64,000 nucleotides of DNA from Nicotiana tabacum (GCF_000715075.1 NC_134080.1:40900758-40964757), one strand, 5' to 3'; shown: positions 22,843 to 35,159, counted from the first letter of the stretch. A program made the numbers and translations. The notes: a model not told the origin generated them from the letters alone.

Positions 22843-23543
22843 GGAAACCAGAACTGGAGACCTGCTGCATTTTCTGTAATTCTTTATGTCCAAAAATGAC
22901 CCGTTGAGCATCCGAAACACACCCGGGGCCCCCGGGACCTCAACCAGATATGCTAACCAATCCTAAAACATCATTCAAACTTGTTGCAACCTTCGGAATG
23001 CTCAATACAACATCAAAACACCAAATTAACATTGGATTCAAGCCTAAGAACTCCAAAAACTCTAAAATTCTACTTTCGTTCAAAAAGTCTATTAAACCTC
23101 ATCCGATTAACCTGAAATTTTGCAAGCACGTCACATTCAACAATACGGAGCTACTCCAACTTCCGAAATTCCATTCCGACCCCGATATCAATATCTCACT
23201 ATCGAACCGAAAACTTCAAAAATTCAACTTTCGGCATTTCAAGCCTAACTAAGCTATGGACCTCTAAAATACAATCCGAATATGTCTCTAAGCCCGAAAT
23301 CACCCAACGGACCTAACGAAATCGACAGAATTTTATTCCGAGACCATCTTCACACTGCTCAGACTACGGTCCAAATTCTAATGCTTAAGCTCTCTTTTAG
23401 GGACTAAGTGTCCCAAAAAACTCCGAAACTCAAAAAAAATCATCCCAGCAAATCAAAATAGCAGAAAGAAACACGAAAAAAAGTATTTAATAGGGGATCG
23501 GGGCGTTAATTCTTAAAACGACTAGCCAGGTCGTTACACTTGT

Positions 23544-24889
23544 GATTCGAAAATAGGAATTGTTCCTCATTGACAGTGGAAAGAAAAGGGAATGTGCTTA
23601 TATTAAGAAAGCACTTCTCTTGGTGTTAAATGGGTTGAAAATAAAGTAAGCCTCGCACCATTGTTGCTAGCTCAGCTTCGGCTTCGGTCAACGATTGATT
23701 GATTTATTTTTGGGACAAATTTTCTTTTAATATTTAATTAATTATTGAAAAGTCAACCATAATAACCCTGGCTCGGCGCACGCGATGTTACTTGGTCCGT
23801 TCTATTTCTTTCTCGGATAATTTTAAATTCTTTTTCCAAATTATTTTAAATACTCTCGATGTTCCGATAGCCATGGTTGTTTCTGAAAGGTTACAACTTT
23901 TCCGAAAACAGCGCCAAAAATGGCTATAAATTCGTTTTGATCTCAGAATTTTTCCATATGAAATTTTCTTCTTCTGCACAAATAAAATCCAGTGTGATTT
24001 ACAGTTCACCAACGTTTTATGTACTGATACTTTGGTGAGTTAAATTATTTTATCATGAGAGGATAATATTCCAACATATCGGGTACTTGAAGGGAATAAT
24101 TTCCTTAAGGACACACTGTGCGTTCAGTGGAATCGATTTCATTCCGAAATTTATTTTCAAATTTTGTTTTCTGATTATTTCCAGTTTCTGATTTACTTCA
24201 ATTTTTGCTGTTTGTGTTTTTTGTTATAGAAAATTTACCGTTTCATAATATTATAGGTAATACAAATTAATAACAAGTTAGACCAAAAACTATACATGTT
24301 GATCATACTGATTAAATATAAAAAAAAAATTATTTGACTCTAGTTCCCTTTTAGAAGAAGAAATTTTCGGGAAACTTTTTTATAAGCTAATTATACAAGG
24401 AAAGATTGGCAATTAGGCACAAGCCAAGCAACACTATTGCTTTTTCTTCTTGTTTTTTTTTTGAATAATTAATATTAAGCAAAAGAAAAGAAGAAAGGTT
24501 ATTGGTTTGGAGAGAGGAAAAGGAAATGCAATATTTTTTTGGGGGGGGGGGGCTGACTACTTTCTATCAGTGGATGGCTCTTTTCCTCGGAGGCGGATTT
24601 GTAGGCATTTACATGGGGCATGTGAACCCATGGTCTTCCCGTCAAATTAGGTATTTTATGTACATATTTTTTAGAATTGGTCTAGAATTATCTGCTGGCA
24701 CCCGTACTCCAAAGAGGCTAAATGGTGCACTTGGTTGAATGTTGAGTTATTTACCTAGAGGATTAGGGATCAAATCCCACTTAATACTTCTTTTTTTCTC
24801 CTTTTTAGTGGTGCACCTATGTCATTAAAATCCTAGATCCGTCTCTGCTTTTCCTTTTATAGTATACAAAAATGAAGTTTAAATACATT
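23544..24889. other. Intergenic DNA between gypsy 1 and copia 2
   Basis: No supported gene. It has AT-rich stretches, a run of 12 G at 24541-24552, and a segment (about 24640-24850) ending AAATCCTAGATCCGTCTCTG that looks like a decayed dispersed repeat. A phrase near 23660-23700 (CTCAGCTTCGGCTTCGGTC) suggests an old LTR, but no ends can be defined. Confidence 0.4.
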
Positions 24890-24894
24890 AGTAC

Positions 24895-25092
24895 TGTTAT
24901 GAAATAATAAAAGAAGAACAAGAATATTTCAGAGAAAAGTAGAGAGACAGAATTCTTATTGATTTGGGATGAATTACAATGGAATATAACCCTTATATTT
25001 ATAGGGAAAAAGTGACTTAGCCACCAAGTAACAACTCCCTAAAATCTCTCTAAATATAGACATTAACTTTAAATATAATTCTATTTATAACA
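24895..25092 (-). repeat. Copia 2 3' LTR
   Basis: 198 bp, TGTTATAAATAG at one end (minus strand) and TTTCATAACA at the other. Matches the 194-bp right LTR with scattered substitutions. Confidence 0.92.
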
Positions 25093-25330
25093 CTCCCCCT
25101 TGAATGTCTATTCAAAAGATAATGTGCCTCGTTAAAACCTGAACTAAAATAAAACCCAGTGGAAAAAATATTCTACAGAAGGAAAAAGAGTAAACATATC
25201 TAACAATATGCTTTTTGGTTGCCTCGTTAAAAACCTTGCAAGGAAAACCCAGTGGGACAAAATCTTGTAAGGAAAAAAGAGTACAACGCGTATTAACTCC
25301 CCCTGATGAGAGCATTAATTCACATCCTTG
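25093..25330 (-). promoter_or_regulatory. Copia 2 3' non-coding module and polypurine tract
   Basis: On the minus strand two units again end in TTTTAACGAGGCA, preceded by CCCACTGGGTTTTCCTTGCA and a second, decayed fold (CCTTCTGTAGAA ... TTTTAGTTCAGG). AAGGGGGAG abuts the LTR. It is the counterpart of 4817-5032 in copia 1. Confidence 0.75.
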
Positions 25331-25720
25331 AGCCTTCGTATTCCAATCTTGTGCACCATCTTCAAAAGATCGTTGGTAGAGACTTGATAAACAAATCAGC
25401 CATATTAATTTGAATGAATTTGTTTCACTTTGAAATCATCATTCTTAATAGAGATGTATTGTCTTTATATGATCTTGTTGGAATCGCCATTTCAATATCA
25501 TCACATAGGGGCAAAATCTCTTGGATATTATCATGCGTATAATTATAGCAAGATACATTTGTGCACAAATTGTACTGAGGATGTGGTACTTCAAGATCAA
25601 GAATTGTATATGCTTTAAGCAATTTAAATCCTTTGGGGATTGTCATAAATATATTCAAATAAGCCATTTAAATAGACTTTAGATGCATATCAACTTCTCA
25701 TGTCATGCTAGACATATAAG
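25331..25720 (-). pseudogene. Copia 2 pol remnant (reverse transcriptase fragment)
   Basis: A piece at about 25605-25667 translates as MAYLNIFMTIPKGFKLLKAY, which lines up with the copia polymerase segment NEIYMKIPKGFKMPNA. The DNA towards the LTR retains the end of pol (near 25320-25390, CACATCCTTGAGCCTTCG) but the region between is largely deleted and full of stops. Confidence 0.6.
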
Positions 25721-26432
25721 TGTAATGACCCAAAAGGTCATCACTTGTTTTTAAATTGAATTCTGCGTTACGAGGCCTTAAGAAGATATTTTAGCATCAC
25801 CCCGATTTGCGTGCGCAGTCCGGGCACGTAGCTGGAAAGCTTATATGTGAAAATCTATGAAAAATGATAAATTTTGACTGTAAAATGAATTAATTTGACT
25901 TCGGTCAATGTTTTGGGTAAACGGACCCGGAGGGTCAGTAGGAAAATATGGGACTTGGGAGTATGCCCAAAATCGAATTCCGAAGTCCCAAGCCTGAGAA
26001 ATGAATTTTTTAAGGAAAATTGTTTTTTGAAATTGTTTAAAGGATTTGAAAATGAATTTTGATTAGAACATGATGGTATCGGGCCTGTATTTTGGTTCCG
26101 ACGCCCGGTAGAAGTCTTATATGTGATTTAAGATAATTCTATGAAGTTTGGTAAGAAACGGAATCCTTTTGACATGATTCGAACCTTAAATGCAAAATTT
26201 GATGTTTTAAGAAGTTTTAAAATATTTCATTGATTTTGAGGTTTAATTTGTTGTTTAAGGGTTAATTTGGCGATTTGATCGCACAGATAAGTTCATATGA
26301 TGTTTTTGAGTTAGTACACATGTTTGGTTTGGAGCCCCGAGGGCTCGGGTGAGTTTCAGATGGGTTTCAGAAGGTTTTGAACTTGGAAAAGATTGCAAGT
26401 TTTCAGTTTTCTGGTGTGCTGGTGTGTTCTTC

Positions 26433-26760
26433 TTCGCGTTCGCGGAAGGACTCTCGCGAACGCGAAGGGTTAGTCAGGATGAAGGAAATCTCCTTCTACG
26501 CGAACGCAAGACACAGGACGCGAACGCGAAGCCTTGGGGGTGTTTCCCTTCGCGAACGCGGACCTGCTTTCGCGAACGCGAAGGCCTTTGGGCCTGGGGA
26601 GGGGGAAGGGAATTTTGTGCTACGCGAACGCGGCCAGTGGCCCGCGAACGCGAAGGCTCAAGGAGTGAAAGCTCTGCGAACGCGAGCCCAATGTTGCGAA
26701 CGTGAAGGACACTTAGGCCCAACTCTTCGCAAATGCGACAGGCTTATCGTGAACGCGATG
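26433..26760 (+). repeat. Palindrome cluster in gypsy 2 5' LTR
   Basis: About 12 palindromes of the CGCGAACGCG type (CGCGTTCGCG, TCGCGAACGCGA, TTTCGCGAACGCGAAG, TTCGCAAATGCGA, ATCGTGAACGCGAT) in 330 bp. The counterpart in the 3' LTR is 29769-30094. Frames across it give arginine-rich nonsense peptides only. Confidence 0.85.
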
Positions 26761-27717
26761 AAGGCCTGTCCAGTGATTTTAAAACAAAAGCTAAATCGGG
26801 ATTTAATCAAAATTTCATAACTTCTTCTTTCAAACTCCAAATTGGGCGATTTTTGAAAGAGGATTTCACCACCAATTCATAGGTATGCAATTTTAGACTC
26901 ATTTTCTTCAATTTTCATTAACACCCATTAGATTTCTAGGCTTAAAATCATGTTCTTAAGGGTAGAAAATTAGGGATTTGGGTAGAGTTAGGGCTTTTTA
27001 TATAATTGTGATTTAGACCTCGTTTTAGGGTCGAATTTTTAAACTAATTATATATTCGGCCTCGTGGGTGAATGGGTGATTGAGTTTTAGTCCGAACCTC
27101 GTGTTTTGACCAATTGGGCCCGGGGTCAAATTTTGACTTTTTGGAAAGAATAATGGGAAAACTATAATTAAGCATTGGAATTGGATTGTTTAGCGTTTAT
27201 TGATGTTATTAGGTCGATTATGTCTAGATACAATTGATTTGGAGCCGAATTCAAAAGGAAAAGCGGTGTTTGAGGCTTGAGTTGGCCGTGGAAGTTCGAG
27301 GTAAGTGTTCGGTCTAACCTTAGCTTGAGAGATTAGGAGTTGTGTCTTATTTGCTTATTGTTGAGTACGACGTATAGGCATGGTGACGAGTATCTATATG
27401 TTGGTGTCGAGCATGACCGTGAGTCTTAAATTTCAATTTATTTTGTGTTCTTGAATAGTACTACAGATGCTTTAATTGATGATTCTCAATATTGAGCAAG
27501 GATTAAGTTTGTTTTCGTGGAAATTAATTATGATTGAGTGTTTCTGTTAGCTGAGATGAGTAGAAGTTGGGTTAATATGTGTTATAATTGTTTCTCCCTT
27601 GCTGGGACGTATTTACTTTACTGTCGAATCCCTTGCCGGGATAGTGTAGCTTATTGTTGATCCCTTGCCGGGACTCTTGGTATGGTTGTTGCTAAAGATA
27701 TATAAATGTCATGTTGG

Positions 27718-28035
27718 ATCGGGTTGCACGCCGCAACAATACTTTATATGGAACGGGTTGCATGCCGCAATAATGTTATGTTGGATCGGGTTGCACGTCG
27801 TAACAATACTATATATGGAACGGGTTGCACGTCGCAACAATGTTATGTTGGATCGGGTTTCACGCCGAACAATACTATATATGGAACGAGTTGCATGCCG
27901 CAACAATGTTATGTTGGATCAGGTTGCACGCCGCAATAATTTTATATTAGATCGGGTTGCATGCTGCAACAGTAATATAAATGGATCGGGTTGCACGCCG
28001 CAACAGTGTTAAATGATAGGGATCAGGTTGCAACA
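27718..28035 (+). repeat. Hairpin minisatellite in gypsy 2 5' LTR
   Basis: Ten units of 32-35 bp on the pattern GATCGGGTTGCACGCCGCAA. GTTGC-ACGCC-GCAAC forms a 5-bp stem with a 5-base loop. Linkers alternate between TTATGTTGGATC and CTATATATGGAAC types, giving a dimeric period of about 66 bp in most of the array. Three TCCC-TTGCC-GGGA hairpins precede it (27595-27675). Confidence 0.88.
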
Positions 28036-29056
28036 GTTAACGCATTTCATTCCCGTGGCAGTCTCCTATTCTTCTGATAGGTTAGCTGAGATCTATATTC
28101 GGAAAATTGTTCACCTTCATGATGTGCCTATGTCTATCATTTCGGACCGAGGTACGCAGTTTACCTCGTGCTTCTAGAGAGTAGTTTAGTGAGAGTTGGG
28201 CACACGGGTTGAGTTGAGCACATAGTTTCATCCTTAGACGGACGGGCAGTCCGAGTGGACCATTCATATCTTGGAAGATATGCTTTGAGCTTGTGTCATT
28301 GACTTTGGAGGCTCGTGGGTTCAGTTTTTGCCTTTAGCAGAGTTTGCCTACAATAATAGCTACCAGTCGAGTATCCAGATGGCTCCTTATAAGGCTTTAT
28401 ATGGTAGGCGGTGTCGGTCTCCTGTTGAATGGTTTGAGGCGGGAAAGGCTCGATTGTTGGGTGCGGATCTAGTTCAGGATGCCTTGGACAATGTCAGGAT
28501 CATTTAGGATAGGCTTCGTATAGCTCAGTCCAGGCAAAAGAGTTATGCCGACAACAAGGTTCGTGATTTAGCATTTATGGTCGGTGAGCGATTTTTGCTT
28601 CGAGTGTCGCCTATGAAGGGCGTGATGATATTTGGGAAGAAGGACAAGCTTAGCCCTAGGTTCATTGGCCCGTTTGAGATCCTTGATCGAGTGGGAGAGG
28701 TGGCTTATAGACTTGCATTGCCGCAGAGCTTATCAGTCGTGCATCCAGTGTTTCATGTGTCCATGCTTCAGAAATATCACGGCGATCCATCCCACGTGTT
28801 AGATTTCAGCACTGTCCAGTTGGACAAGGACTTGTCTTATGAGGAGGAGCTGGTAACTATTCTAGACCGATATGTTCGTCAGTTGAGATCGAAGAGTTTT
28901 CCTTCTATTCATGTTCAGTGGAAAGGTCAGCCTACTGAGGCATCGACCTAAGAGTCCGACTCAGATATGCGGAGCCGTTATCCCCATCTTTTCCCAACTC
29001 AGGTACTTTCTTCTTCTATCCGTTCGAGGACGAACGGTTGTTTTAAAGGTGGAGAG
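28036..29056 (+). pseudogene. Gypsy 2 integrase C-terminal part and chromodomain
   Basis: From about 28050 the integrase core is recognisable in pieces (ISDRGTQFTS, then FAYNNSYQSSIQMAPYKALY, GRRCRSP). An open stretch at 28577-28951 has the GPY/F module (LSPRFIGPFEILDRVGEVAY, HPVFHVSMLQKYHGDPSH) and the chromodomain start (ILDRYVRQLRSKSFPSIHVQ). A TAA in the chromodomain (EAST then stop) precedes the expected end SRYPHLF. The polypurine tract AAAGGTGGAGAG ends at 29056. Confidence 0.85.
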
Positions 29057-32026
29057 TGTCATCACTTGTTTTTAAATTGAATTCTGCATTCCGAGGCCTT
29101 AAAAACCTCTTTTAGCATTACCTTGATTTATGTGCGCAGTTCGGGCGCGTAGCGGAAAGCTTATATGTAAAAATCTGTGAAAAATGATAAATTTTGACTT
29201 TAAAATAAATTAATTTGACTTCGGTCAATGTTTTGGGTAAACGGACCAGGACCCATGATTTGACGGTCCCGAAGGGTCCATAGGAAAATATGGGACTTGG
29301 GCATATGCCCGGAATCGAATTCTGAGGTCCCAAGCCCGAGAAATGAATTTTTTTAAAGAAAATTATTTTCTAAAAATTGTTTAAAGGATTTGGAAATGAA
29401 TTTTGATTATAACATGTTGGTATCAGACCCGTATTTTGGTTTCGATGCCCGGTACAGGTCTTATATGTGATTTAAGATAATTCTGTGAAGTTTGGTAAGA
29501 AACGGAATCCGTTTGACGTGATTCAGACCTTAAATGCAAAATTTGATGTTTTAAGAAGTTTTGAAATATTTCATTGATTTTGAGGTTTAATTCGTTGTTT
29601 AAGGGGTTAATTTGGCGATTTGATCGCACGGATAAGTGCATTTAATGTTTTTGAGTTAGTACACATGTTTGGTTTGGAGCCCCGAGGGCTCGAGTGAGTT
29701 TCGAAAGGTTTTGAACTTGGAAAAGATTGCAGGTTTTCAATTTTCTGGTATGCTAGTGTGTTCTTCTTCACGTTCGCGGAAGGACTCTCGCGAACGCGAT
29801 GGGTTAGTCAGGCTGAAGGAAATCTCTTTCTATGCGAACGCGAGACACAGGACGCGAACACGAAGCCTTGGGGGTGTTTCCCTTTGCGAACGCGGACCTG
29901 CTATCGCGAACGCAAAGGCTTTTGGGCCTGGGGAGGGGGAATGGAATTTGGTTCTACACGAACGCGGCCACTGGCCCACGAACGCGAAGGCTCGAGGAGT
30001 CAATGATCCACGAATGCGAGCTCAATGTCGCGAACGCGAAGGTCACTTAGGCCCAACTCTTCCCGAACGCGACAGGCCTATCGCGAACGCGATGAAGTCC
30101 GGTCCAGTGATTTTAAAACAGAAGCCAAATCGGGATTTAATCAAAATTTCATAACTTCTTCTTCCAAACTCCAAATTGTGCGATTTTTGAAAGAGGATTT
30201 CACCACCAATTCATAGGTATGCAATTTTAGACTCATTTTCTTCAATTTTCATTAACACCCATTAGATTTCTAGGCTTAAAATCATGTTCTTAAGAGTAGA
30301 AAATTAGGGATTTGGGTAGAGTTAGGGCTTTTTATATAATTGTGATTTAGACCTCGTTTTGGGGTCAAATATTTGAACTAATTATATATTCGGCCTCGTG
30401 GGTGAATGGATGATTGAGTTTTAGTCCGAACCTCGTGTTTTAACCAATTGGACCCGGGGTCAAATTTTGACTTTTTGGAAAGAATAATGGGAAAACTATA
30501 ATTAAGCATTGGAATTGGATTGTTTAGCATTTATTAATGTTCTTAGGTCGATTATGTCTAGATACAATTGATTTGGAGCCGAATTCAAAAGGAAAAGCGG
30601 TGTTTGAGGCTTGAGTTGGCCGTGGAAGTTCGAGGCAAGTGTTCGGTCTAACCTTAGCTTGAGGGATTAGGAGTTGTGTCCTATTTGCTATTTGTTTCTT
30701 GTTGAGTACGGCGTATAGGCATGGTGAGGAGTATCTATACGTTGGTATCGAGCATGACCGTGAGTCTTAAATTGCAATTTATTTTGTGTTCTTAAATAGT
30801 ACTACATATGCTTTAATTGATTCTCGATATTGAGCAAGGATTAAGTTTGTTTTCGTGGAAATTATTTATGATTGAGTATTGGTGTTAGCGGAGATGAGTT
30901 GAAGTTTTGTTAAGATTGGTTATAGTTGTTTATCCCTTTCCGGGACGTATTTACTTTACTGTCGAATCCCTTGCCAGGATAGTGTAGCTTATTATTGATC
31001 CCTTGCCGGGACTCTTGGTATGGTTGTTGATAAAGGTATATAAATGTTATGTTGGATCGAGTTGCACGCCACAACAATACTATATATGGAATGGGTTGCA
31101 CGCTGCAATAATGTTATGTTGGATCGGGTTGCACGCTGCAACAATACTATATATGGAACGGGTTGCACGCCGCAATAATGTTGTGTTGGATTGGGTTGCA
31201 CGCCGCAACAATATTATATTGGATCGGGTTGCACGCCGCAATAGTGATATAAATGGACCGGGTTGCACGCCTCAACAATGTTAAATGATAGGGGTCGGGT
31301 TGCGTGCCGCAACAATGTTATTAGGGTTTTGTTGTAATTCTTGAATTGTTCTCTCATATTTCTCTTATGTTTCTGCTGGATTTGATATTTATCCCGTAGC
31401 ATGTACCCCTCCCATGTTAATTGTTTATTCTTGTTTATTTTCCGCTGTATATTATATAACTGCACAGGTTTATCTGGAGTCTGGTCATAGCCTCGTCACT
31501 TCCTTGCCGGGGTTAGGCCAGGCACTTACCAGCACATGGGATCGGTTGTGCTGATGTTACACTCTGCACTATGTGCAGATTCCGGAGCAGCTTTTGGATA
31601 GTAGCACTTGGGTAGCCTGCCTTCAGTCCAACCAGAGATCCCAAGGTAGTCCTGCAGGCGTCCACAGGCCTGACGTTCTCTTCTACTTTATTATGTACTC
31701 TGTTTTCATTAGATTTCAAGACAGATTGTATTTCTTTTAGACATTTGTTGTAGTAATCTTAGTCCGTCCGTGTTATTGTGACATCGGATTCCGGGTAGAG
31801 ATGTGTGTTGTCATTATCGTACTGGTCTTGGTTATTATATTAGATTAAGTCTTCCGCTTGATTTCATTTATCGTTAATATCTAAATGTTGGATACCTGTT
31901 AATTCAGATTGTTAAAAAGGGTTAAAAAATGAAAGAGTTAGAAATTTTCTATGTTTAGTGGCTTGCCTAGCTTCTACGAGTATGCGCCATCATGACTCTC
32001 GAGGGTGAAAAATTCGGGTTGTGACA
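29057..32026 (+). repeat. Gypsy 2 3' LTR
   Basis: 2970 bp ending GGGTTGTGACA. Its first bases are TGTCATCACTTG: compared with the 5' LTR, about 15 bases including the left arm and loop of the terminal hairpin are missing. Palindrome cluster at 29769-30094 and eight-unit minisatellite at 31053-31315. Confidence 0.92.
31053..31315 (+). repeat. Hairpin minisatellite in gypsy 2 3' LTR
   Basis: Eight GGGTTGCACGCCGCAACAAT-type units of 32-34 bp with the same alternating linkers as in the other LTR; two TCCC-N5-GGGA hairpins precede it (30967-31013). Confidence 0.85.
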
Positions 32027-34469
32027 GTAAGATAAATAAAAGTGATTGCACACACCATTGAGTTTATACTTTCAAGTATTTGAACTGCAGGTCCAAAATA
32101 ACATGTCATTCATATGAAACCAATTCTACTTGAATTGTTTCTCTAGACTTAAGATGCTTATATATATTTAGGGCTATCATAGATATTGTCGACGGACATT
32201 TTATATCGGTTCCAACCTCTTTATTTTCATAAAGACATAACATAGAGGTCTCTTCATTCATATATTCAGGTATCTAAATCTCTCCTGAGATCTCCTTATT
32301 ATGATCATTTGCTCATCTTCTTTATCAAGAAGTTTATTTGAAACCGATTTGTCTATATGCTTTAAGAATACCATAGACTTTGTCCTTCTAGGACTTAATA
32401 GGATCATTTTCAATAAGAATATAGTTACTTTCTTTGGGTCAGCAAATGCGTCTGGCATGCTTTGCAACATACTACAAATAAATTATCCTTTTATGAACTT
32501 CATGTTCATATTATTTTATTTTAGGATCTAGATGTACACATGATAATTCATTCCACGTAACCTTTTCTCAACTGTTTATCATGTCTCCCCCTCATGTTAG
32601 AAAAATTAACTTTCTTCCTCAATTTTGGAAACTCACCTTTGTGCGTTATGGTGTTAATCAAAATATACACCACACATCAATAATAATAAGATGGAATTAT
32701 TTGGTTCCTGACCCTGAACCACTTGTGAGGGGAGAAAATAATATACTTTCGTATATAACGTATATCAAATTGATATATATAACTTTGTTCTCATAAGAAA
32801 TAGTTAGCTATTAAGTGGAGGCACTCAATAATTATTTTTCTAAACCAACTGTGATGTAAATCAACTTATCAAAATGAACTATCTTGAATAGAAAATCTGA
32901 AAATTAGGCTCTAAATTAAATTATTGAGCAAGTTACCTTGCAAAACACCATGTTGCGGGTTAATAATAATCCCACGTGTAACCATCTCATTGATGCATCT
33001 TATGTGGTATACACGATATGTGAATGGTCCCATATTCACCTTTGATATTTTCGGCATTCATGGGATTCAATCCCAATTTTAGTTGGTATATTAATTAATG
33101 AGAACAAGCAATATTAGAGAATTCGTAAAAAACTTTCTAGTTCTTTAATATTTACTCATGTGAATTCCCTATTATTTTTGCACATCATACTGAAATTGAT
33201 ATGGCTAAACTAATTATGCCAACTGAATAAATTATCAATTTCAATAAACTTCAGGTTTACGCCATGACGTGTGTAATTATCAATAAACCTCAAGTTTATT
33301 ATGATATGAGTTTTTATATCAAGAAACATCCACTTTATTGTGGTATTCTTTTATTTGTGTAGTACAAACTGAAGAATAAAGCTGATAACTTTTCACATAA
33401 ATATTATCCCGCTACAAGTTGTTGTAATAGAAGATATTAAATCTTTCCTTTATTATAATCTCAATATAACCAATCGTTTTCGTGAATACTTTAGAAACTC
33501 AATAAGTTTCTTTGAGAGTTACTATAACACAATGTCTTATTGATAATCAATTTTATTCCTCCAAAATAGTAATAACTGGCTCTTCTAGAGCTCTCAATTA
33601 ATTTGGTACTACCACATATTCATCAACATACATACGGTGAATATCTCTTTTAAAGAGAAAGTTATATCATTATGGTTATGGTCAAAATTATATGCAAGAT
33701 CTGTTTCTTGCATCACTGTTGTCCTTTAATAATCACATTGTCAAAATATTTTGGCGTACAATAAGTACGTGATCATGACCATTTATGCTATAATAATGAC
33801 ATTACTTATTTCCTCTCAAACCTCCTTCTAGAGGTGAGTGTTGTATATTCACTGCCACTAGCACGTTCATATTCTTCCAAGAATGAATATGTATTCATAA
33901 ATTAGATGTTGTCACATTCACATCATGAATGTACCATAATCATCTATATGTGTTTTATAAAATCTCATGTCAAATCGATGACAAATATTACTTTCACAGA
34001 GTGAAAGATTATTTTGAGAATCCTTATTATTCTCATTATCACAATGATGACGATTATAATTTCGTCTATTGCTACGTCCACATCCATTGATACCTTCACG
34101 GTAGTAATTTTATCTTCTTTCAAACTTATCACATATTGCTATCACATTCTCTTAAGGGAATGTGAATGAAGTAAATTCAATGGGACGAGTTTTCACTTCT
34201 TGTGCTCACGATCATACATGACTTTGATCATGGAAAGACATAGGAATTTCACCACTTCGAGTGGTTATAATTTCTTACTAACTCCATTAGAGTTATAACC
34301 AAAATTTATTTTCTTTGCTTATATTTAAATCAAATTATAGAATAACAGAGAAAAATACATACCTTAAATCCAGAATTTAATCATGAAGGAAGTTCATGGA
34401 ACAATTGACAATCATTATGCTCAATCCCAAAGCTTCTACTCAATTGGTTAGAGTCTCGTGCTGATAACG
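32027..34469 (-). pseudogene. Copia 2 right internal part, decayed gag-pol
   Basis: The only clear coding trace is at 32258-32470, where LQSMPDAFADPKKVT resembles the region after integrase in copia 1 (LQKIANQMPDAFTDLKRIT). The remainder to the right LTR is AT-rich with no long frame; it should hold integrase, protease and gag but these are beyond recognition by eye. A primer-like GTTATCAGCACGAG abuts the LTR. Confidence 0.6.
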
Positions 34470-34663
34470 TGTTATGAAACAATAAAAGAAGAACAAGAAT
34501 ATTGCAGAGAAAAGTAGAGAGACACAATTCTTATTGATTTAGGATGAATTACAATGGAATAGAACCTCTATATTTATAGGGGAAAAGAAACTTAGCCACC
34601 AAATAACAAACCCTAAAATCTCTCTAAATATATACCACCTTAAATATAATTCTATTTATAACA
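34470..34663 (-). repeat. Copia 2 5' LTR
   Basis: 194 bp; pairs with 24895-25092. TATA-like CTATAAATAT at about 34569-34579 on the minus strand is in the position expected for an LTR promoter. Confidence 0.92.
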
Positions 34664-34668
34664 AGTAC

Positions 34669-35159
34669 TATTATTTGCTTCTCTCGAATAAATTGTTTAG
34701 ATAGTAAGAAAAGAAAGGAGAAAACTTTTGGCATCTTTCTTTTTCTTTTTAATACTTTAGGATTCTAAAATTAGTGCCACATTTTGGGTCGTCAAACACT
34801 AGTTGCTTGACATATAAGAAGTAACTTTTTTAATATTAATTCAATTTAATGATAACAAAATTCTCGTTGGTCCAATAAAAAAAGGGAAGAAAAAGTGATA
34901 GACAAATTTATTTTATTAATAATATTATTATAAAAACGATGTACCTTAATCCAATCTTTCTATAAATTATCTGGAACATCAAATTATTATGAAAGAAGAC
35001 AAGTAGCGATTTGCTTTATAGTTCGTGTTATTTAAAAATAAATGATTTAATATATTTATGATTAGAGACTTTGATTAAAATGTTTTAATTTTTTAACTAA
35101 TTGTAAGAAATAAAAATAACAATCAAAGAGAGTGAGCAGATTTATGAAAATTTAAACAT
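34669..35159. other. AT-rich spacer between copia 2 and LTR A
   Basis: About 490 bp, strongly AT-rich, without a supported gene or recognisable element. Confidence 0.5.

Larger units (their letters stand above)
12766..23538 (-). mobile_element. Gypsy 1: full-length Ty3/gypsy chromovirus
   Basis: 10.8 kb on the minus strand: 5' LTR at the right, primer site, gag, protease, reverse transcriptase, RNase H, integrase, chromodomain, polypurine tract, 3' LTR at the left. The gypsy order of domains and the C-terminal chromodomain point to the Tekay/Del clade of chromoviruses. Both ends are flanked by CTTGT (12761-12765 and 23539-23543). LTR differences are largely C/T and G/A changes, as expected of an old methylated insertion. 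All reading frames are broken. Confidence 0.95.
20787..23538 (-). repeat. Gypsy 1 5' LTR
   Basis: 2752 bp; on the minus strand starts TGTAACGACCTGG and ends GGGTTGTGACA. Contains the palindrome cluster at 22578-22842 and the six-unit minisatellite at 21424-21705, in the same order as the other LTR. Confidence 0.93.
25721..28035 (+). repeat. Gypsy 2 5' LTR, truncated
   Basis: Starts TGTAATGACC with its terminal hairpin intact. Contains the palindrome cluster at 26433-26760 and the hairpin minisatellite at 27718-28035, then breaks off into integrase sequence. About 700 bp of its end, judged from the 3' LTR, are lost. Confidence 0.88.
25721..32026 (+). mobile_element. Gypsy 2: internally deleted chromovirus nested in copia 2
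   Basis: 6.3 kb, bounded by ATAAG (25716-25720) and GTAAG (32027-32031), a target duplication with one mismatch. It keeps a truncated 5' LTR, the integrase C-terminal part and chromodomain, a polypurine tract and a full 3' LTR. The end of the 5' LTR, primer site, gag, protease, polymerase and most of integrase are missing through one deletion ending near 28035. Confidence 0.9.
24895..34663 (-). mobile_element. Copia 2: decayed Ty1/copia element, interrupted by gypsy 2
   Basis: LTRs at 24895-25092 and 34470-34663, flanked by AGTAC (24890-24894 and 34664-34668). Minus orientation is shown by the polypurine tract at 25093-25103 and the primer-like sequence next to the right LTR. Without gypsy 2 (25721-32026) it would be about 3.5 kb, so much of its coding DNA is gone. 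Primer region and 3' module match copia 1, so the two are related families. Confidence 0.9.

Noticed and set aside
15466..23538. Endogenous pararetrovirus (caulimovirus) as source of the polymerase and RNase H
   Set aside because: Integrase, chromodomain, LTRs with target duplications and a polypurine tract are present; movement and coat protein genes are not.
24502..24738. 78-codon frame after a G-run
   Set aside because: No known domain, no sign of splicing or conservation; the G-run makes the frame uncertain.
26377..26820. 147-codon Arg-rich frame, and like frames at 29669-30154 and 35784-36164
   Set aside because: Cover the palindrome clusters; open in several frames and on both strands because CGCGAACGCG has no stop codon.
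27665..28012. 115-codon frame full of repeats such as GSGCTPQQ and NGLHAA; similar frames at 31003-31284, 54574-54879 and 47557-47859
   Set aside because: They are readings of the LTR hairpin minisatellite; a unit length near a multiple of three keeps them open. No conserved start or domain.
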